Notes: generated by a model not told the origin, from the sequence alone. DNA of 64,000 nt from Flavobacterium branchiarum (GCF_030409845.1 NZ_JAUFQQ010000005.1:1488001-1552000), one strand, 5' to 3'. Shown: positions 28,553 through 38,360, counted from the first letter of the stretch. A program made the numbers and translations.

Positions 28553-28597
28553 AAGATACTCAGTGCCTTATCGCCTGAGTATCTTAGTTACTTTTTT
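28553..28597 (+). terminator. Hairpin between asnS and rpoN
   Basis: Arms AAGATACTCAG (28553-28563) and CTGAGTATCTT (28575-28585), followed after five bases by a T-rich run ending at 28597. It probably terminates asnS. It lies only 15 bases before the rpoN ATG, so it could also affect rpoN expression. Confidence 0.55.
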
Positions 28598-28599
28598 TT

Positions 28600-30063
28600 A
28601 TGCTAAAGCAATTTTTAAATTTAAAATTATCTCAAAAATTATCTCCACAGCAAATTCAGCTGATGAAGTTAATTCAATTGCCTACGCAAGCATTTGAACA
28701 ACGTTTATTAGAAGAAATGAACGAAAATCCAGCTCTCGAAGCCGGAAAAGAAGAGGAGTACGAAGCAGATGAATTTTCGAATGAAGAATACGATGATTAT
28801 GACGATGCCGAATCAGACAGAATCGAAGCTGACGATATTAACATTGACGAATATTTAAGCGACGACGATACTCCAGATTACAAAACACAAGCTAATAATT
28901 ATAGTGATGACGATCAAGAGCGTGAAACTCCATTTGCATCACCTGTTAGTTTTCATCAAGATTTAATCAATCAATTAAATACTTTTATCTTAACCGATGA
29001 AGAACGCGAAATAGCCGAATTCCTTGTTGGAAGCATCGATGATATGGGATACATACGAAGAAGTATTCCAGACATTGTAGATGATATGGCGTTTACGCAA
29101 GGTATTTATACCGATGAAGCAATGGTAGAAAAAATGCTACACGTAATTCATGAACTAGAACCTTCGGGAGTTGGAGCACGTGACCTACAAGAATGTTTAT
29201 TACTACAATTAAAACACAGAACTCCAACAGAAGATGTAGAATTGGCTATCGATATTATCGAAAATCAATTTGACGCTTTTACCAAAAAGCACTACGATAA
29301 ACTGTTACAGAAATACAATGTTTCGAATGAGCAACTTAAAAAAGCTGTTCACGAAATAGAACGATTGAATCCAAAGCCAGGAGGCGCATTTACAGGAAAC
29401 AATAAAGTTACCGAGAATGTAGTTCCCGATTTTGCAATACGCATTGTTGATGGAGAGCTTGAATTAACCTTAAATGGTAGAAACGCTCCATCCCTTCACG
29501 TTTCCAAAGATTATCAGGAAATGATGCAGACGTACAAAGATTCTAGAGATAAATCGACAGCACAAAAAGATGCGGTACAATTTATAAAACAAAAGCTAGA
29601 TTCGGCTAAATGGTTCATAGATGCTATTCGTCAGCGTCAGGAAACATTATACGTAACCATGAATGCGATTATGCATTATCAACAAGAGTATTTCCTTGAT
29701 GGTGATGAAACCAAGCTAAAACCGATGATCCTTAAAGACATCGCTGATATGGTTGGTTTAGATATTTCGACTATTTCTCGTGTAGCTAATAGCAAATACG
29801 TAGAAACTCCTTATGGAACAAAACTGATCAAAGAATTTTTCTCAGAAGCGATGAAAAATGATCAAGGTGAAGATGTTTCGACTTTAGAAATCAAGAAGAT
29901 TTTACAAAATACAATTGAAGAAGAAGACAAAAGAAAACCACTTCCAGACGATCAACTTGCCGAAATTCTAAAGGAAAAAGGATATCCTATTGCCCGAAGA
30001 ACTATTGCAAAATATAGAGAACAACTTGATATTCCTGTAGCAAGAATGCGTAAAAAAATGTAA
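28600..30063 (+). CDS. rpoN: RNA polymerase sigma-54 factor
   Basis: 487 residues. Region I (1-50, LKLSQKLSPQQIQLMKLIQLP) binds activators; a very acidic region II follows (about 50-115); then comes the core-binding domain, a helix-turn-helix (LDISTISRVANSKYVETPYG) and the C-terminal RpoN box ARRTIAKYREQLDIP, which reads the -24 element. It directs transcription that needs AAA+ activators, and one such activator is encoded at 60963-62294. The ATG at 28600 follows a hairpin by 2-15 bases. Confidence 0.96.
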   Translation: MLKQFLNLKLSQKLSPQQIQLMKLIQLPTQAFEQRLLEEMNENPALEAGKEEEYEADEFSNEEYDDYDDAESDRIEADDINIDEYLSDDDTPDYKTQANNYSDDDQERETPFASPVSFHQDLINQLNTFILTDEEREIAEFLVGSIDDMGYIRRSIPDIVDDMAFTQGIYTDEAMVEKMLHVIHELEPSGVGARDLQECLLLQLKHRTPTEDVELAIDIIENQFDAFTKKHYDKLLQKYNVSNEQLKKAVHEIERLNPKPGGAFTGNNKVTENVVPDFAIRIVDGELELTLNGRNAPSLHVSKDYQEMMQTYKDSRDKSTAQKDAVQFIKQKLDSAKWFIDAIRQRQETLYVTMNAIMHYQQEYFLDGDETKLKPMILKDIADMVGLDISTISRVANSKYVETPYGTKLIKEFFSEAMKNDQGEDVSTLEIKKILQNTIEEEDKRKPLPDDQLAEILKEKGYPIARRTIAKYREQLDIPVARMRKKM

Positions 30064-30086
30064 TTCTTAACATTTTAAAACATAAT

Positions 30087-30127
30087 AAAACCCGACAAGT
30101 TCTTGAACCTGCCGGGTTTGTTTTTAT
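30087..30127 (+). terminator. Intrinsic terminator after rpoN
   Basis: AAACCCGACAAGTTC pairs imperfectly with GAACCTGCCGGGTTT, followed by GTTTTT. Confidence 0.7.
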
Positions 30128-30153
30128 AAAAAATATCCGTTGTATAAATATTT

Positions 30154-30303
30154 TAACACATAGAAACATAGCTTAACAAAACCTAAAAAAGACGTTTCAC
30201 TTAAAATAAATCACATAGCTATGCGAAAAAAATATTTTTCTAAAATCAACTTTGATTATTAATCCTATTCCGATAGCTATCGGAACTATCTCTCTATGTG
30301 TTA
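30154..30303. repeat. MITE-like intergenic inverted-repeat element
   Basis: The outer 11-bp arms TAACACATAGA (30154-30164) and TCTATGTGTTA (30293-30303) are perfect inverted repeats about 150 bp apart. Inside are further palindromes, including TTCCGATAGCTATCGGAA (30268-30285). No protein is encoded. The structure fits a small non-autonomous element or a folded RNA. Confidence 0.45.
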
Positions 30304-30348
30304 ATTAAATGCCATTTTTACGAATTGTATCCACACGTTAAGAAACTC

Positions 30349-30786
30349 TTATTTATACTGACTCGGAAGTACTGTAACTTTAAATAAGAATACTTTCTTT
30401 TTGTCATTATAGCTGTAAACCAAAGTGAAATCATTTTCTCTAAAAACTTGAAGACCAGGATTTTCTTTAGCAGTACTCAACAAACTTTTTTCGATTTCTT
30501 CGTGTATAACCGGAACATCAGCCGTTTGTTTTTCAACATTTAACAATGTTAAATTATACTGAACAACTTTATCTTCATGCAAACTTACACTGTCTAATCG
30601 AATTCCTTCTTGAATTGTTAACGGGCAATTTTTATTATACTTACCAACCAATTCAGTCACCTCCGTTTTTACTTCGTCGGCACTTTCATAAAAATAAAAC
30701 TGAAATAATCCCACCAAAACAAGTGCAACACCAATTGTAACTAGTAACCAAATATTCTGTTTCCTTTTACTTTCTTTTTCCTGCAT
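30349..30786 (-). CDS. Hypothetical protein with one membrane helix
   Basis: 145 residues. A basic N-terminus (EKESKRKQN) and one helix (about 12-30) anchor a 110-residue domain outside the cytoplasm or a tail-like soluble part. The domain has one cysteine (NKNCPLTIQEGIRLDSV) and ends FKVTVLPSQYK. I do not recognise the family; it reads like a conserved flavobacterial envelope protein. It sits 51 bases downstream of tdk on the same strand and may be co-transcribed. Confidence 0.6.
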   Translation of the reverse strand: MQEKESKRKQNIWLLVTIGVALVLVGLFQFYFYESADEVKTEVTELVGKYNKNCPLTIQEGIRLDSVSLHEDKVVQYNLTLLNVEKQTADVPVIHEEIEKSLLSTAKENPGLQVFRENDFTLVYSYNDKKKVFLFKVTVLPSQYK

Positions 30787-30837
30787 TGCTTCTTTATGGT
30801 TTTAAATATTATCTCAGAATTATCAGAAGAAAACAAT

Positions 30838-31428
30838 CTATTTTTCCTGATTTTTTTTCATTGCATTGTAATATGCCGCACGACTTAACGGCTCATATTC
30901 TTCGGTTTCACCAAGCATAACCAATTTATCATTATCTGTCTTACGGAAACTATAATTAGCTAGATTTCCTGTTCTTGTACAAACCGCATGTACTTTGGTT
31001 ACATATTCTGCCGTTGCCATAAGTCCTGGCATTGGTCCAAACGGATTTCCTTTAAAATCCATATCTAATCCTGCAACAATTACACGAATTCCCTGATTGG
31101 CAAGATCATTACATACCGTAATAATTTCGTCATCAAAAAATTGAGCTTCGTCTATACCAATAACGTCGCAACCTTGTGCAAGGATAGCGATATTGGCCGC
31201 TGCAGGAACTGGTGTCGAACGGATTTCGTTAGAATCATGCGACACAACCATTTCTTCATGATAGCGCGTATCAATAGACGGTTTAAAAATTTCGATTTTT
31301 TGCTTAGCAAATTGAGCGCGTTTTAATCTGCGGATTAACTCTTCGGTTTTACCCGAAAACATTGACCCACAAATAACTTCAATCCAACCAAACTGTTCTT
31401 TGTGATTTACTGTATTTTCGAGAAACAT
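30838..31428 (-). CDS. tdk: Thymidine kinase
   Basis: 196 residues from [15 protein letters not shown]; this start matches the usual length. It phosphorylates thymidine for salvage. The Walker A motif [14 protein letters not shown] lies at about 20-35, followed by FKPSIDTRY, the DEAQFF Walker B region and a lasso with [13 protein letters not shown]. The frame continues 25 codons upstream to 31503, and a possible -7 box at 31520-31527 would allow that longer form, but the extension does not look like TK. Confidence 0.95.
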   Translation of the reverse strand: MFLENTVNHKEQFGWIEVICGSMFSGKTEELIRRLKRAQFAKQKIEIFKPSIDTRYHEEMVVSHDSNEIRSTPVPAAANIAILAQGCDVIGIDEAQFFDDEIITVCNDLANQGIRVIVAGLDMDFKGNPFGPMPGLMATAEYVTKVHAVCTRTGNLANYSFRKTDNDKLVMLGETEEYEPLSRAAYYNAMKKNQEK

Positions 31429-31519
31429 TTTGTATTTTTCTACCTTTAAAAATGAATAGTTTTCATTACTTTGTGCAAGTAATAAATCAACATAAAAACT
31501 CAATACTTTTTACGTTTTT

Positions 31520-31527
31520 CAAAAGTA
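31520..31527 (-). promoter_or_regulatory. Possible -7 promoter box for tdk
   Basis: The minus strand reads TACTTTTG (TAnnTTTG), 92 bases upstream of the preferred start. Confidence 0.3.
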
Positions 31528-31672
31528 GAAAATTTTTATCAAATCGAAGATTCAAGAGCACTTATTTAAATAAATAAAAAGAATATTGCACAATGTTTCT
31601 TTCATTTTTTGATTTTACCCAAAAGAATACACATTAATAAATATGCCTAACACATTGTAATTTTCAAACGTT

Positions 31673-32815
31673 ATGAAAAAAAAATTGGAAGCCGATTTAA
31701 TCAGCATTGCACATCGAATCTTAAAAATTAAAAACAAGTCCGATATCAATCAATTATATCTTGAAACGCAGAAATTATATGAAAAATTAGCGGTTTTAAA
31801 GTTTATTGATGAAAATTTTGAAGAAACTAAACCAACTATTGGTCGTGGCCAAATAGATGCTACAATTGAAACTGCATTTGAAAAGGAAGAAGTAATTCAA
31901 CCCGAAAAAGCTATTGTAATTGAAGAACCAATTGCAGAAGAGGAAGTAATTGTAAACGAAGTTCCTGAAACTCCTATCGAAGAAACTCCTGAACCAATTG
32001 TAACTGAAGTAATCGAAAGCAAGACTGGAGAAATAATTGCAGCAACAGTTCTAGAAATTCCAGAACCTATACAAGAGACTCTTGAGCCAATTGAAAATGA
32101 GGTAATCGAAAGTAAAACGGAAGAAATTATTTCAGAAATAGCTGAAGAAACTCACGAAACTATTCAAGAGATCTCTGAGCCAATTGTAAATGAAGAAATT
32201 GAAAACAAACCTGAGGAAATAATTGAAGAAATAGTTGAAGAAACTTCTGAAAAAAATATTTTTGACGAACCAATTAGAGAAGAAAAAGTGGCAGAAGTTG
32301 TTGCTGAAGCTCCAATTGTTAACTTCACTCCTTCATTCGATTTTACTCCAGATACAAAAGAGGAAACTCCAGAGAAATCGGATGTTGTTCATATTTCGTT
32401 TGAAGATTTAATGGGTATTGATTATAGCAACGCACAGTTTGTAAAAGTAGATAGTTTTGAAGCAGTACCTTCTGCTCCAACTCCTCCTGCTCCTACAGAA
32501 TTTAAAGAAAAGAAGAAAGAAGTAGTTACAGCAACAACAGCTGTTCTAGAAGAATCTAAGCCTGTTTCTTTAAACGAAAAACTTTCTAAAGGATTTCATA
32601 TTGATCTTAACGACCGTATTGCATTTACAAAACATCTTTTTGGAAACAGTCCAGAAGATTACAATCGTGTTTTAAACCAATTAATCACATTTGATAGCTT
32701 TGATGAAGCCAATGATTTTCTTGAAAGCATGGTGAAACCAGATTATAACAACTGGGATGGAAAAGACGAATATGCACAACGTTTTACAGATATTATCGAG
32801 AAGAAATTCTCATAA
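31673..32815 (+). CDS. Hypothetical protein with acidic Glu/Pro-rich centre
   Basis: 380 residues. The N-terminal helix bundle (1-60, LEADLISIAHRILKIKNKSD) and the C-terminal helical domain (about 300-380, HIDLNDRIAFTKHLFGNSPEDYNRV) look conserved. Residues about 60-235 are a low-complexity stretch of E, I, P, V with imperfect repeats such as EPIVNEEIENKPEEIIEEI. No signal peptide or membrane helix is seen, so it is probably a cytoplasmic scaffold. I cannot name a family beyond 'conserved in flavobacteria'. It lies 43 bases upstream of rsmI and is probably co-transcribed with it. Confidence 0.7.
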   Translation: MKKKLEADLISIAHRILKIKNKSDINQLYLETQKLYEKLAVLKFIDENFEETKPTIGRGQIDATIETAFEKEEVIQPEKAIVIEEPIAEEEVIVNEVPETPIEETPEPIVTEVIESKTGEIIAATVLEIPEPIQETLEPIENEVIESKTEEIISEIAEETHETIQEISEPIVNEEIENKPEEIIEEIVEETSEKNIFDEPIREEKVAEVVAEAPIVNFTPSFDFTPDTKEETPEKSDVVHISFEDLMGIDYSNAQFVKVDSFEAVPSAPTPPAPTEFKEKKKEVVTATTAVLEESKPVSLNEKLSKGFHIDLNDRIAFTKHLFGNSPEDYNRVLNQLITFDSFDEANDFLESMVKPDYNNWDGKDEYAQRFTDIIEKKFS

Positions 32816-32858
32816 ATTATAGTTTAAAAATTTTATCACAACCGAATACCGATTACGT

Positions 32859-33596
32859 ATGTCTAAATTATATATTGTTCCCACGCCTATTGGCAACCTA
32901 GAAGACATGACTTTTCGAGCCATTCGTATTCTTAAAGAAGTAGATTTAATTTTGGCCGAAGACACTCGTACAAGTGGCAAACTCTTAAAACATTTTGAGA
33001 TTGGTACACATATGTACAGCCATCATATGCATAACGAGCACAAGACTACCGAGAATTTAATCTCAAGATTAAAAGCGGGAGAAACCATTGCTTTGATTTC
33101 GGATGCGGGAACTCCTGCAATATCAGATCCCGGTTTTTTACTTACACGTGCTTGTGTTGAAAATAAAATTGAGGTAGAATGTTTACCTGGTGCAACAGCT
33201 TTCGTTCCCGCTTTAGTCAATAGTGGATTACCAAATGACAAATTTGTTTTTGAAGGTTTCTTACCTGATAAGAAAGGAAGACAAACGCGTTATTTGGCTC
33301 TTGCAGAAGAAACCAGAACAATGATTCTATATGTATCTCCGCATAAATTAGTAAAAACATTGGCTGAATTCATCACTTATTTTGGTGAAGACAGACAAGT
33401 TTGTGTATGCAGAGAGTTATCAAAATTACACGAAGAAAACGTTCGAGGAACTGCTCAAGAAGTATTAGCCCATTTTGAAAAAACAGCACCTCGCGGAGAA
33501 ATTGTCGTAGTCGTTGCCGGAAAAACAATAATTAAAGAACCTAAGAAAAGTAAATTTTCTAAGGATGAAAAAGAAGAAGAAGAAGAAGAGAACTAA
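32859..33596 (+). CDS. rsmI: 16S rRNA (cytidine-1402-2'-O)-methyltransferase
   Basis: 245 residues of the tetrapyrrole-methylase-like fold. It methylates C1402 of 16S rRNA using S-adenosylmethionine. Motifs are VPTPIGNLEDMTFRAI at the N-terminus, LAEDTRTSGKLLKHF, ISDAGTPAISDPGFLL and PGATAFVPALVNSGLP. A lysine/glutamate-rich tail (KDEKEEEEEEN) extends past the fold. The gene follows a hypothetical acidic protein. Confidence 0.95.
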   Translation: MSKLYIVPTPIGNLEDMTFRAIRILKEVDLILAEDTRTSGKLLKHFEIGTHMYSHHMHNEHKTTENLISRLKAGETIALISDAGTPAISDPGFLLTRACVENKIEVECLPGATAFVPALVNSGLPNDKFVFEGFLPDKKGRQTRYLALAEETRTMILYVSPHKLVKTLAEFITYFGEDRQVCVCRELSKLHEENVRGTAQEVLAHFEKTAPRGEIVVVVAGKTIIKEPKKSKFSKDEKEEEEEEN

Positions 33597-33609
33597 TATT
33601 TATTGCTAT

Positions 33610-33661
33610 CACAGATTAAAAAGTGAATAATTTACATTTTCAAAAAATCATTTAATCTGTG
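33610..33661. repeat. Short inverted repeat, copy 1
   Basis: Perfect 11-bp arms CACAGATTAAA (33610-33620) and TTTAATCTGTG (33651-33661) enclose 30 AT-rich bases. A related but less perfect copy lies on the other side of the hopJ-like gene at 34154-34190. Confidence 0.5.
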
Positions 33662-33706
33662 GCAAAAAAAATCATCTGCAAAGCAGGTGTCAATAAAGCT
33701 TAAACT

Positions 33707-34051
33707 ATGTCAACACAAGCCTTTTTAGAAAAACTAAAACAGAATCCAAAATCAATAGCTTTTCCTGAAACTATTGCAGTAATCGAAGAAAATTACACGT
33801 TTACTCCAACTGCCTTCCAAAACGGAACCCAACATAATGCAGCAGGTGAAAACTCAGGTTCTTGTAAATTATTTGCTTTCGCGAAAGCACAAAACCTTAC
33901 TCAAGAAGAAACTTTAGCTTGTTTCGGTGCTTATTACTTCGAAGAAGTTTTAGGAGATCCAAATGGAACAAACCACCAAAACATTCGTAATTTCATTAAC
34001 ACTGGTTGGGATGGAATTAAGTTTGAAGGTGAAGCTTTGGAACAGAAATAA
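33707..34051 (+). CDS. HopJ-type III effector family protein
   Basis: 114 residues, the normal family size. Recognisable segments are IEENYTFTPTAFQNG, NSGSCKLFAFAKAQ and HQNIRNFINTGWDGIKFEG. The family is named after a Pseudomonas syringae effector but is widespread in free-living bacteria that lack type III secretion; here it is probably a housekeeping cytoplasmic protein of unknown function. It is flanked on both sides by related short repeats. Confidence 0.88.
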   Translation: MSTQAFLEKLKQNPKSIAFPETIAVIEENYTFTPTAFQNGTQHNAAGENSGSCKLFAFAKAQNLTQEETLACFGAYYFEEVLGDPNGTNHQNIRNFINTGWDGIKFEGEALEQK

Positions 34052-34062
34052 ATTATTTTACT

Positions 34063-34254
34063 GTCAGGTTGAGCGGAGTCGAAACCCCGAAAAGAATCTC
34101 TCCCGAGGCTTCGGAACCTTCAGCTTGACAAAGTTAAAACCAAATATTTGTGTCACAGATTTTACAGTTTAAAAAATTATTTAATCTGCGGCATTAAAAA
34201 TTAAAAAAGTCTTTTCAAAAAAGTAGGAATCTCGACTCCGCTCGATTTGACAAA
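34063..34254. repeat. REP-like repeat cluster between hopJ-like and recJ
   Basis: TGTCAGGTTGAGCGGAGTCGA (near 34063) and TCGACTCCGCTCGATTTGACA (near 34232-34252) are inverted copies of one 21-base motif flanking about 150 bases. Between them are a second palindromic REP (CTCTCCCGAGGCTTCGGAACC, ending in CAGCTTGACAA) and the imperfect copy of the CACAGATT/AATCTGCG repeat (34154-34190). No gene is supported. Confidence 0.55.
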
Positions 34255-34310
34255 ATATGATTTTTGATTTTCAGAAATCTATAATCACCATTCTAAAATA
34301 TAAGATTAAA

Positions 34311-35999
34311 ATGCGTTGGACATTAAAATCAAAACCTTCTGAAGAAAAAATCAACCATTTGGCACAAGCCTTAAATGTTGAAGACTTTGTAGCAACACTT
34401 TTAATCCAACGTGGCATTGAAACTTTTGAAGATGCCAAGAATTTCTTTCGCCCTTCATTAGAGCATTTACACGATCCCTATCTGATGAAAGATATGGACA
34501 AGGCTGTTTCCCGAATCGAACAAGCAATTGCTAATCAAGAAAATATTCTTGTATTTGGTGATTATGATGTCGATGGTACAACTGCTGTTTCATTAGTTTC
34601 TTCGTACTTAAAATCACATTATCCAAATGTCGCAACTTACATTCCAGATCGTTATGCCGAAGGATACGGAGTTTCATTTATGGGAATTGATTTTGCCGAT
34701 GATAATGGATTCTCGCTCATTATTGCACTAGATTGTGGTATAAAATCTATTGATCATGTCGCTTACGCAAAAGAACGAAATATCGATTTTATTATTTGTG
34801 ATCACCACCGCCCTGGTGACACTCTTCCTGATGCAGTTGCCGTTTTAGACCCAAAAAGAGAGGATTGTTTTTATCCTTATGATGAGTTATGCGGTTGCGG
34901 TGTAGGTTTTAAATTAATTCAGGCACTGGGAACAAATCGCAATGAAACTATTGAAGATTTAACTCCATACTTAGATCTGGTTGCAACTGCAATTGCTGCG
35001 GATATTGTACCTATGACTGGCGAAAACAGAGTTTTGGCTTATTATGGCTTACAAGTTATCAATAGCAATCCAAGACCTGGAATCAAAGCGTTGGTTCACC
35101 AAGTAAAGAAAAAAACACTTGATATTACTGATGTTGTTTTTATCATAGCGCCAAGAATTAATGCAGCGGGGCGCATTAAACATGGTAATCATGCTGTAGA
35201 ATTGTTAACCGAATTCAACTTTGAACAAGCGCAACAATTTGCATCAGAAATAGAAAAATACAATGCCGATCGAAAAGATCTGGATAAACAAATTACCAAA
35301 GAGGCTTTTCAACAAATTGAAAAAAATCAAGAACAAAACCGATTTTCAACTGTCGTTTTTCAAGAAGATTGGCACAAAGGAGTTATTGGTATTGTGGCTT
35401 CTAGATTAATCGAAACCTATTATCGTCCGACTCTTGTTTTTACAAAAAGTGGTGATAAATATGCTGCTTCGGCTCGTTCTGTAAAAGGCTTTGATGTATA
35501 TAATGCACTTGATGCTTGCTCTTCACATTTAGAGCAATTTGGAGGACATATGTATGCAGCAGGAATGACTTTGAAAGAAGAAAATTATCCTTCGTTTAAA
35601 GAGGCCTTTGAGAAACAAGTAGAAAAAACTATTCTACCCGAAATGTTAACTCCCGAAATTGAAATTGATGCCGAAATTAACTTCACGGATATTACTCCGA
35701 AATTAATTCGAATTTTAAAACAATTTGAACCTTTTGGCCCGCTCAATATGACTCCTGTTTTTATGACCAAAAACATAAAAGATACTGGTTACGCCAAAGC
35801 AATGGGAGCAGATGAAGACCACCTTAAAGTTTTTGTAAAGCAAAACAACTCCGAAGGAATCGCAGCTATTGGATTTGGCTTAGGCAAAAAATTAGACATA
35901 ACAACACATCAAAAACCATTTCAAGCTGTTTATAGCTTCTCTGAAAACGAATGGAATGGTACAATTTCTACGCAGCTAATGTTAAAAGACATCCAGTAA
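34311..35999 (+). CDS. recJ: Single-stranded-DNA-specific exonuclease RecJ
   Basis: 562 residues from MRWTLKSKPSEEKI; the frame extends 18 codons upstream but that part overlaps repeats and is unlike RecJ. It is a 5'-3' exonuclease for recombination and mismatch repair. The DHH-family motifs are VFGDYDVDGTTAVSL, ALDCGIKS, CDHHRPGD and the DHHA1 motif GGHMYAAGMTL. The C-terminal OB-like domain (about 450-560) ends the protein. The MFS gene begins one base after the stop. Confidence 0.95.
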   Translation: MRWTLKSKPSEEKINHLAQALNVEDFVATLLIQRGIETFEDAKNFFRPSLEHLHDPYLMKDMDKAVSRIEQAIANQENILVFGDYDVDGTTAVSLVSSYLKSHYPNVATYIPDRYAEGYGVSFMGIDFADDNGFSLIIALDCGIKSIDHVAYAKERNIDFIICDHHRPGDTLPDAVAVLDPKREDCFYPYDELCGCGVGFKLIQALGTNRNETIEDLTPYLDLVATAIAADIVPMTGENRVLAYYGLQVINSNPRPGIKALVHQVKKKTLDITDVVFIIAPRINAAGRIKHGNHAVELLTEFNFEQAQQFASEIEKYNADRKDLDKQITKEAFQQIEKNQEQNRFSTVVFQEDWHKGVIGIVASRLIETYYRPTLVFTKSGDKYAASARSVKGFDVYNALDACSSHLEQFGGHMYAAGMTLKEENYPSFKEAFEKQVEKTILPEMLTPEIEIDAEINFTDITPKLIRILKQFEPFGPLNMTPVFMTKNIKDTGYAKAMGADEDHLKVFVKQNNSEGIAAIGFGLGKKLDITTHQKPFQAVYSFSENEWNGTISTQLMLKDIQ

Positions 36000-36000
36000 G

Positions 36001-37281
36001 ATGACAGATAAAATCAAAAAAAACGATCCATATGCAGCGTTACGCTACAAAGAGTTTAATGTTTTTTTAGTATTACGTTTTGCCATGGTTTTTGCATGGT
36101 CAATGCAATTTATCGTTATCGAGTGGGAAGTATATAGCTTAACCAAAAATCCCCTTTCATTAGGAATTATTGGCTTAATGGAAGTAATTCCAGCAGTTTC
36201 AATGGCTTTATTTGCAGGTCATATTGTAGATCAGAAGGAAAAAAAGGGACTATTAGTAAAATGCATTCTAGGCTTTTCAGTAATTAGTTTTGGCTTATTT
36301 TTATTGACGTGGCCAAAAGTAGTAGGTGATTTTTCTAAAGACACCATTTTGTACTCTATTTACTTTTTAGTTTTCTTAGGCGGATTGGTAAGAGCTTTTC
36401 TAGGCCCTACAATATTCTCTTTTTTATCATTAATTGTTCCTAAAAAACTATATCCAAATGCTGCTACTTGGAGTAGCTCGGTTTGGCAAGTAGGTTCCGT
36501 TTTAGGCCCCGCTATTGCAGGATTCTCAATAAACTACATTGGAGTTCATTGGTCTATGTGTTCTGTTTTTGCCTGTTCTCTATTTGCTTTAATTGCATTA
36601 TCTCAAATTAGTAAAAAACCTATTTTAAATCCTAAAATTGGTGAGCCAGTTATGGAAAGTTTAAAAGAAGGTATCCGATTTGTATTTAACAACAAAACCA
36701 TCTTAGGTGTATTATCACTGGATATGGTTGCCGTTCTTTTTGGTGGAGCTGTTGCCTTATTGCCCATATTTGCCCAAGACATTTTAAAAGTTGGCCCCGA
36801 AGGTTTCGGTATATTACGAGCCGCTCCTGCTGTAGGCGCTTTTATCACAATGCTAATTTCAGCTTATGTCCCTTTGTATAGAAAAGCTGGAATGAAACTT
36901 TTGACTGCCATTTTTGTTTTCGGACTTTGTATTATCGTATTCGGTGTATCAACCATTTTTTGGCTTTCGGTTGTAGCTTTATTTTTAAGTGGTGTTGCCG
37001 ATGGTATTTCGGTTGTTATACGACAAACTATTTTACAACTAAAAACTCCAGATCATATGCGTGGTCGTGTAGCCGCTGTTAACTCAATGTTTGTAGGTTC
37101 TTCTAATGAATTGGGAGCTTTTGAAAGTGGCCTAACTGCTAGACTAATGGGAACTGTTACCTCGGTTGTTTTTGGCGGAAGTATGACCCTTTTAACCGTT
37201 TTAGGTTTCGGAATAAAATCTCCTACTTTTAGAAATCTTGATTTGCAAAAAGATATGGAAGACCACCAAAACATGAATTAA
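36001..37281 (+). CDS. MFS permease, MFS_3/EntS-like
   Basis: 426 residues with about 10-12 helices. The loop motif AGHIVDQKEKKGLLVK is a variant of the A-like MFS motif, and LKTPDHMRGRVAAVNSMFVGSSNELGAFESG is typical of the MFS_3 (EntS-like) branch. These export siderophores, drugs or metabolites. It is separated from recJ by one base and from the next hydrolase by three, so all three are probably one transcript. The substrate is unknown. Confidence 0.88.
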   Translation: MTDKIKKNDPYAALRYKEFNVFLVLRFAMVFAWSMQFIVIEWEVYSLTKNPLSLGIIGLMEVIPAVSMALFAGHIVDQKEKKGLLVKCILGFSVISFGLFLLTWPKVVGDFSKDTILYSIYFLVFLGGLVRAFLGPTIFSFLSLIVPKKLYPNAATWSSSVWQVGSVLGPAIAGFSINYIGVHWSMCSVFACSLFALIALSQISKKPILNPKIGEPVMESLKEGIRFVFNNKTILGVLSLDMVAVLFGGAVALLPIFAQDILKVGPEGFGILRAAPAVGAFITMLISAYVPLYRKAGMKLLTAIFVFGLCIIVFGVSTIFWLSVVALFLSGVADGISVVIRQTILQLKTPDHMRGRVAAVNSMFVGSSNELGAFESGLTARLMGTVTSVVFGGSMTLLTVLGFGIKSPTFRNLDLQKDMEDHQNMN

Positions 37282-37284
37282 CAA

Positions 37285-38211
37285 ATGAAAAATATTTTCT
37301 TATTCTGTTTACTATTTTTTACATTTTTAGCAAGTAGTCAAACGCTTTATATAAAAACATACGGAAACAAGAAGGACACTCCAATTATATTTATTCATGG
37401 CGGACCAAGTGGTAACGCAACTCTTTTTGAAGGTAGTAACACTGCCAAAGAACTCTCTAAAAAAGGGTTTTATGTAATTGTTTATGACCGTCGTGGCGAA
37501 GGGAGATCTGTAGATTCTAATGCAACATTTACTTATAATGAAGCCTTCAAGGATATAAACACTATTTATAAAACATACAACTTAAAAAAAGCAACGTTAC
37601 TTGCACACAGCTTTGGTGGCTTAGTTGCTACGCTTTATTCTGAAAAATATCCTGAAAAAATAAATGCGCTTATTCTTGCAGGTGCACTGTTTTCTCAACA
37701 AAAAACATACAATCACATTTTAGATTCTGTTAAAAAAATCTACATTCAAAATAATGATTTGGTTATGCTTGATAAGGTTGCTCAGGTAGAAAAACTTGAT
37801 AAAAGTACTACCGAATATAGAAAAGAATGTTTTGAACTGGCTGGAAAAAACAATTTCTTTAAAATACCTAATCCAACAACAGAATCCATTGCATTATACC
37901 ATCAGTATGAAATAAGTGATTTTTACAAAACTAATATCAGAAATAAAAACGCACCGCTCTTATTTTATAAGAACGAAAAGCAAAATAATATCGACACAAA
38001 GTCTATTTTAAAAAAATTAAAAGCCAAAGGATTATCTATTTATGCTATATATGGAAATCAAGATGGCATTTTCTCTGTTTCAGAAATTGATGCTTTAAAA
38101 AATATTGTAGGGAAACAAAATTTTGTAGCTATAGAAAACTGCTCTCATTATCTATTCGTAGATCAACAGAAAAAATTCCTTAAAAGTCTAGAAAACTGGC
38201 TTAAAACCTAA
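37285..38211 (+). CDS. Secreted alpha/beta-hydrolase, proline-iminopeptidase-like
   Basis: 308 residues with a signal peptide (about 1-18, ending ASSQ). The oxyanion segment is FIHGGPSGNATLFEG, followed by YDRRGEGRS and the nucleophile elbow AHSFGG (S109). A C-terminal histidine lies in NCSHYLFVD. The HGGP plus DRRG motifs resemble proline iminopeptidases. It probably works in the periplasm. It is the last gene of the recJ-MFS-hydrolase run. Confidence 0.82.
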   Translation: MKNIFLFCLLFFTFLASSQTLYIKTYGNKKDTPIIFIHGGPSGNATLFEGSNTAKELSKKGFYVIVYDRRGEGRSVDSNATFTYNEAFKDINTIYKTYNLKKATLLAHSFGGLVATLYSEKYPEKINALILAGALFSQQKTYNHILDSVKKIYIQNNDLVMLDKVAQVEKLDKSTTEYRKECFELAGKNNFFKIPNPTTESIALYHQYEISDFYKTNIRNKNAPLLFYKNEKQNNIDTKSILKKLKAKGLSIYAIYGNQDGIFSVSEIDALKNIVGKQNFVAIENCSHYLFVDQQKKFLKSLENWLKT

Positions 38212-38360
38212 TGCTTCCACTTTATTCAAATCACATGAGCGGTATAAGTTCATGTTAAAGAGGAACATCGATTAACTATCTAAATTTAGCTTACTTATTT
38301 CGTTAACAAAATTTAAGCTTTTTTATGATTTTTTTATTTAGAATTGATATAAATAATATT

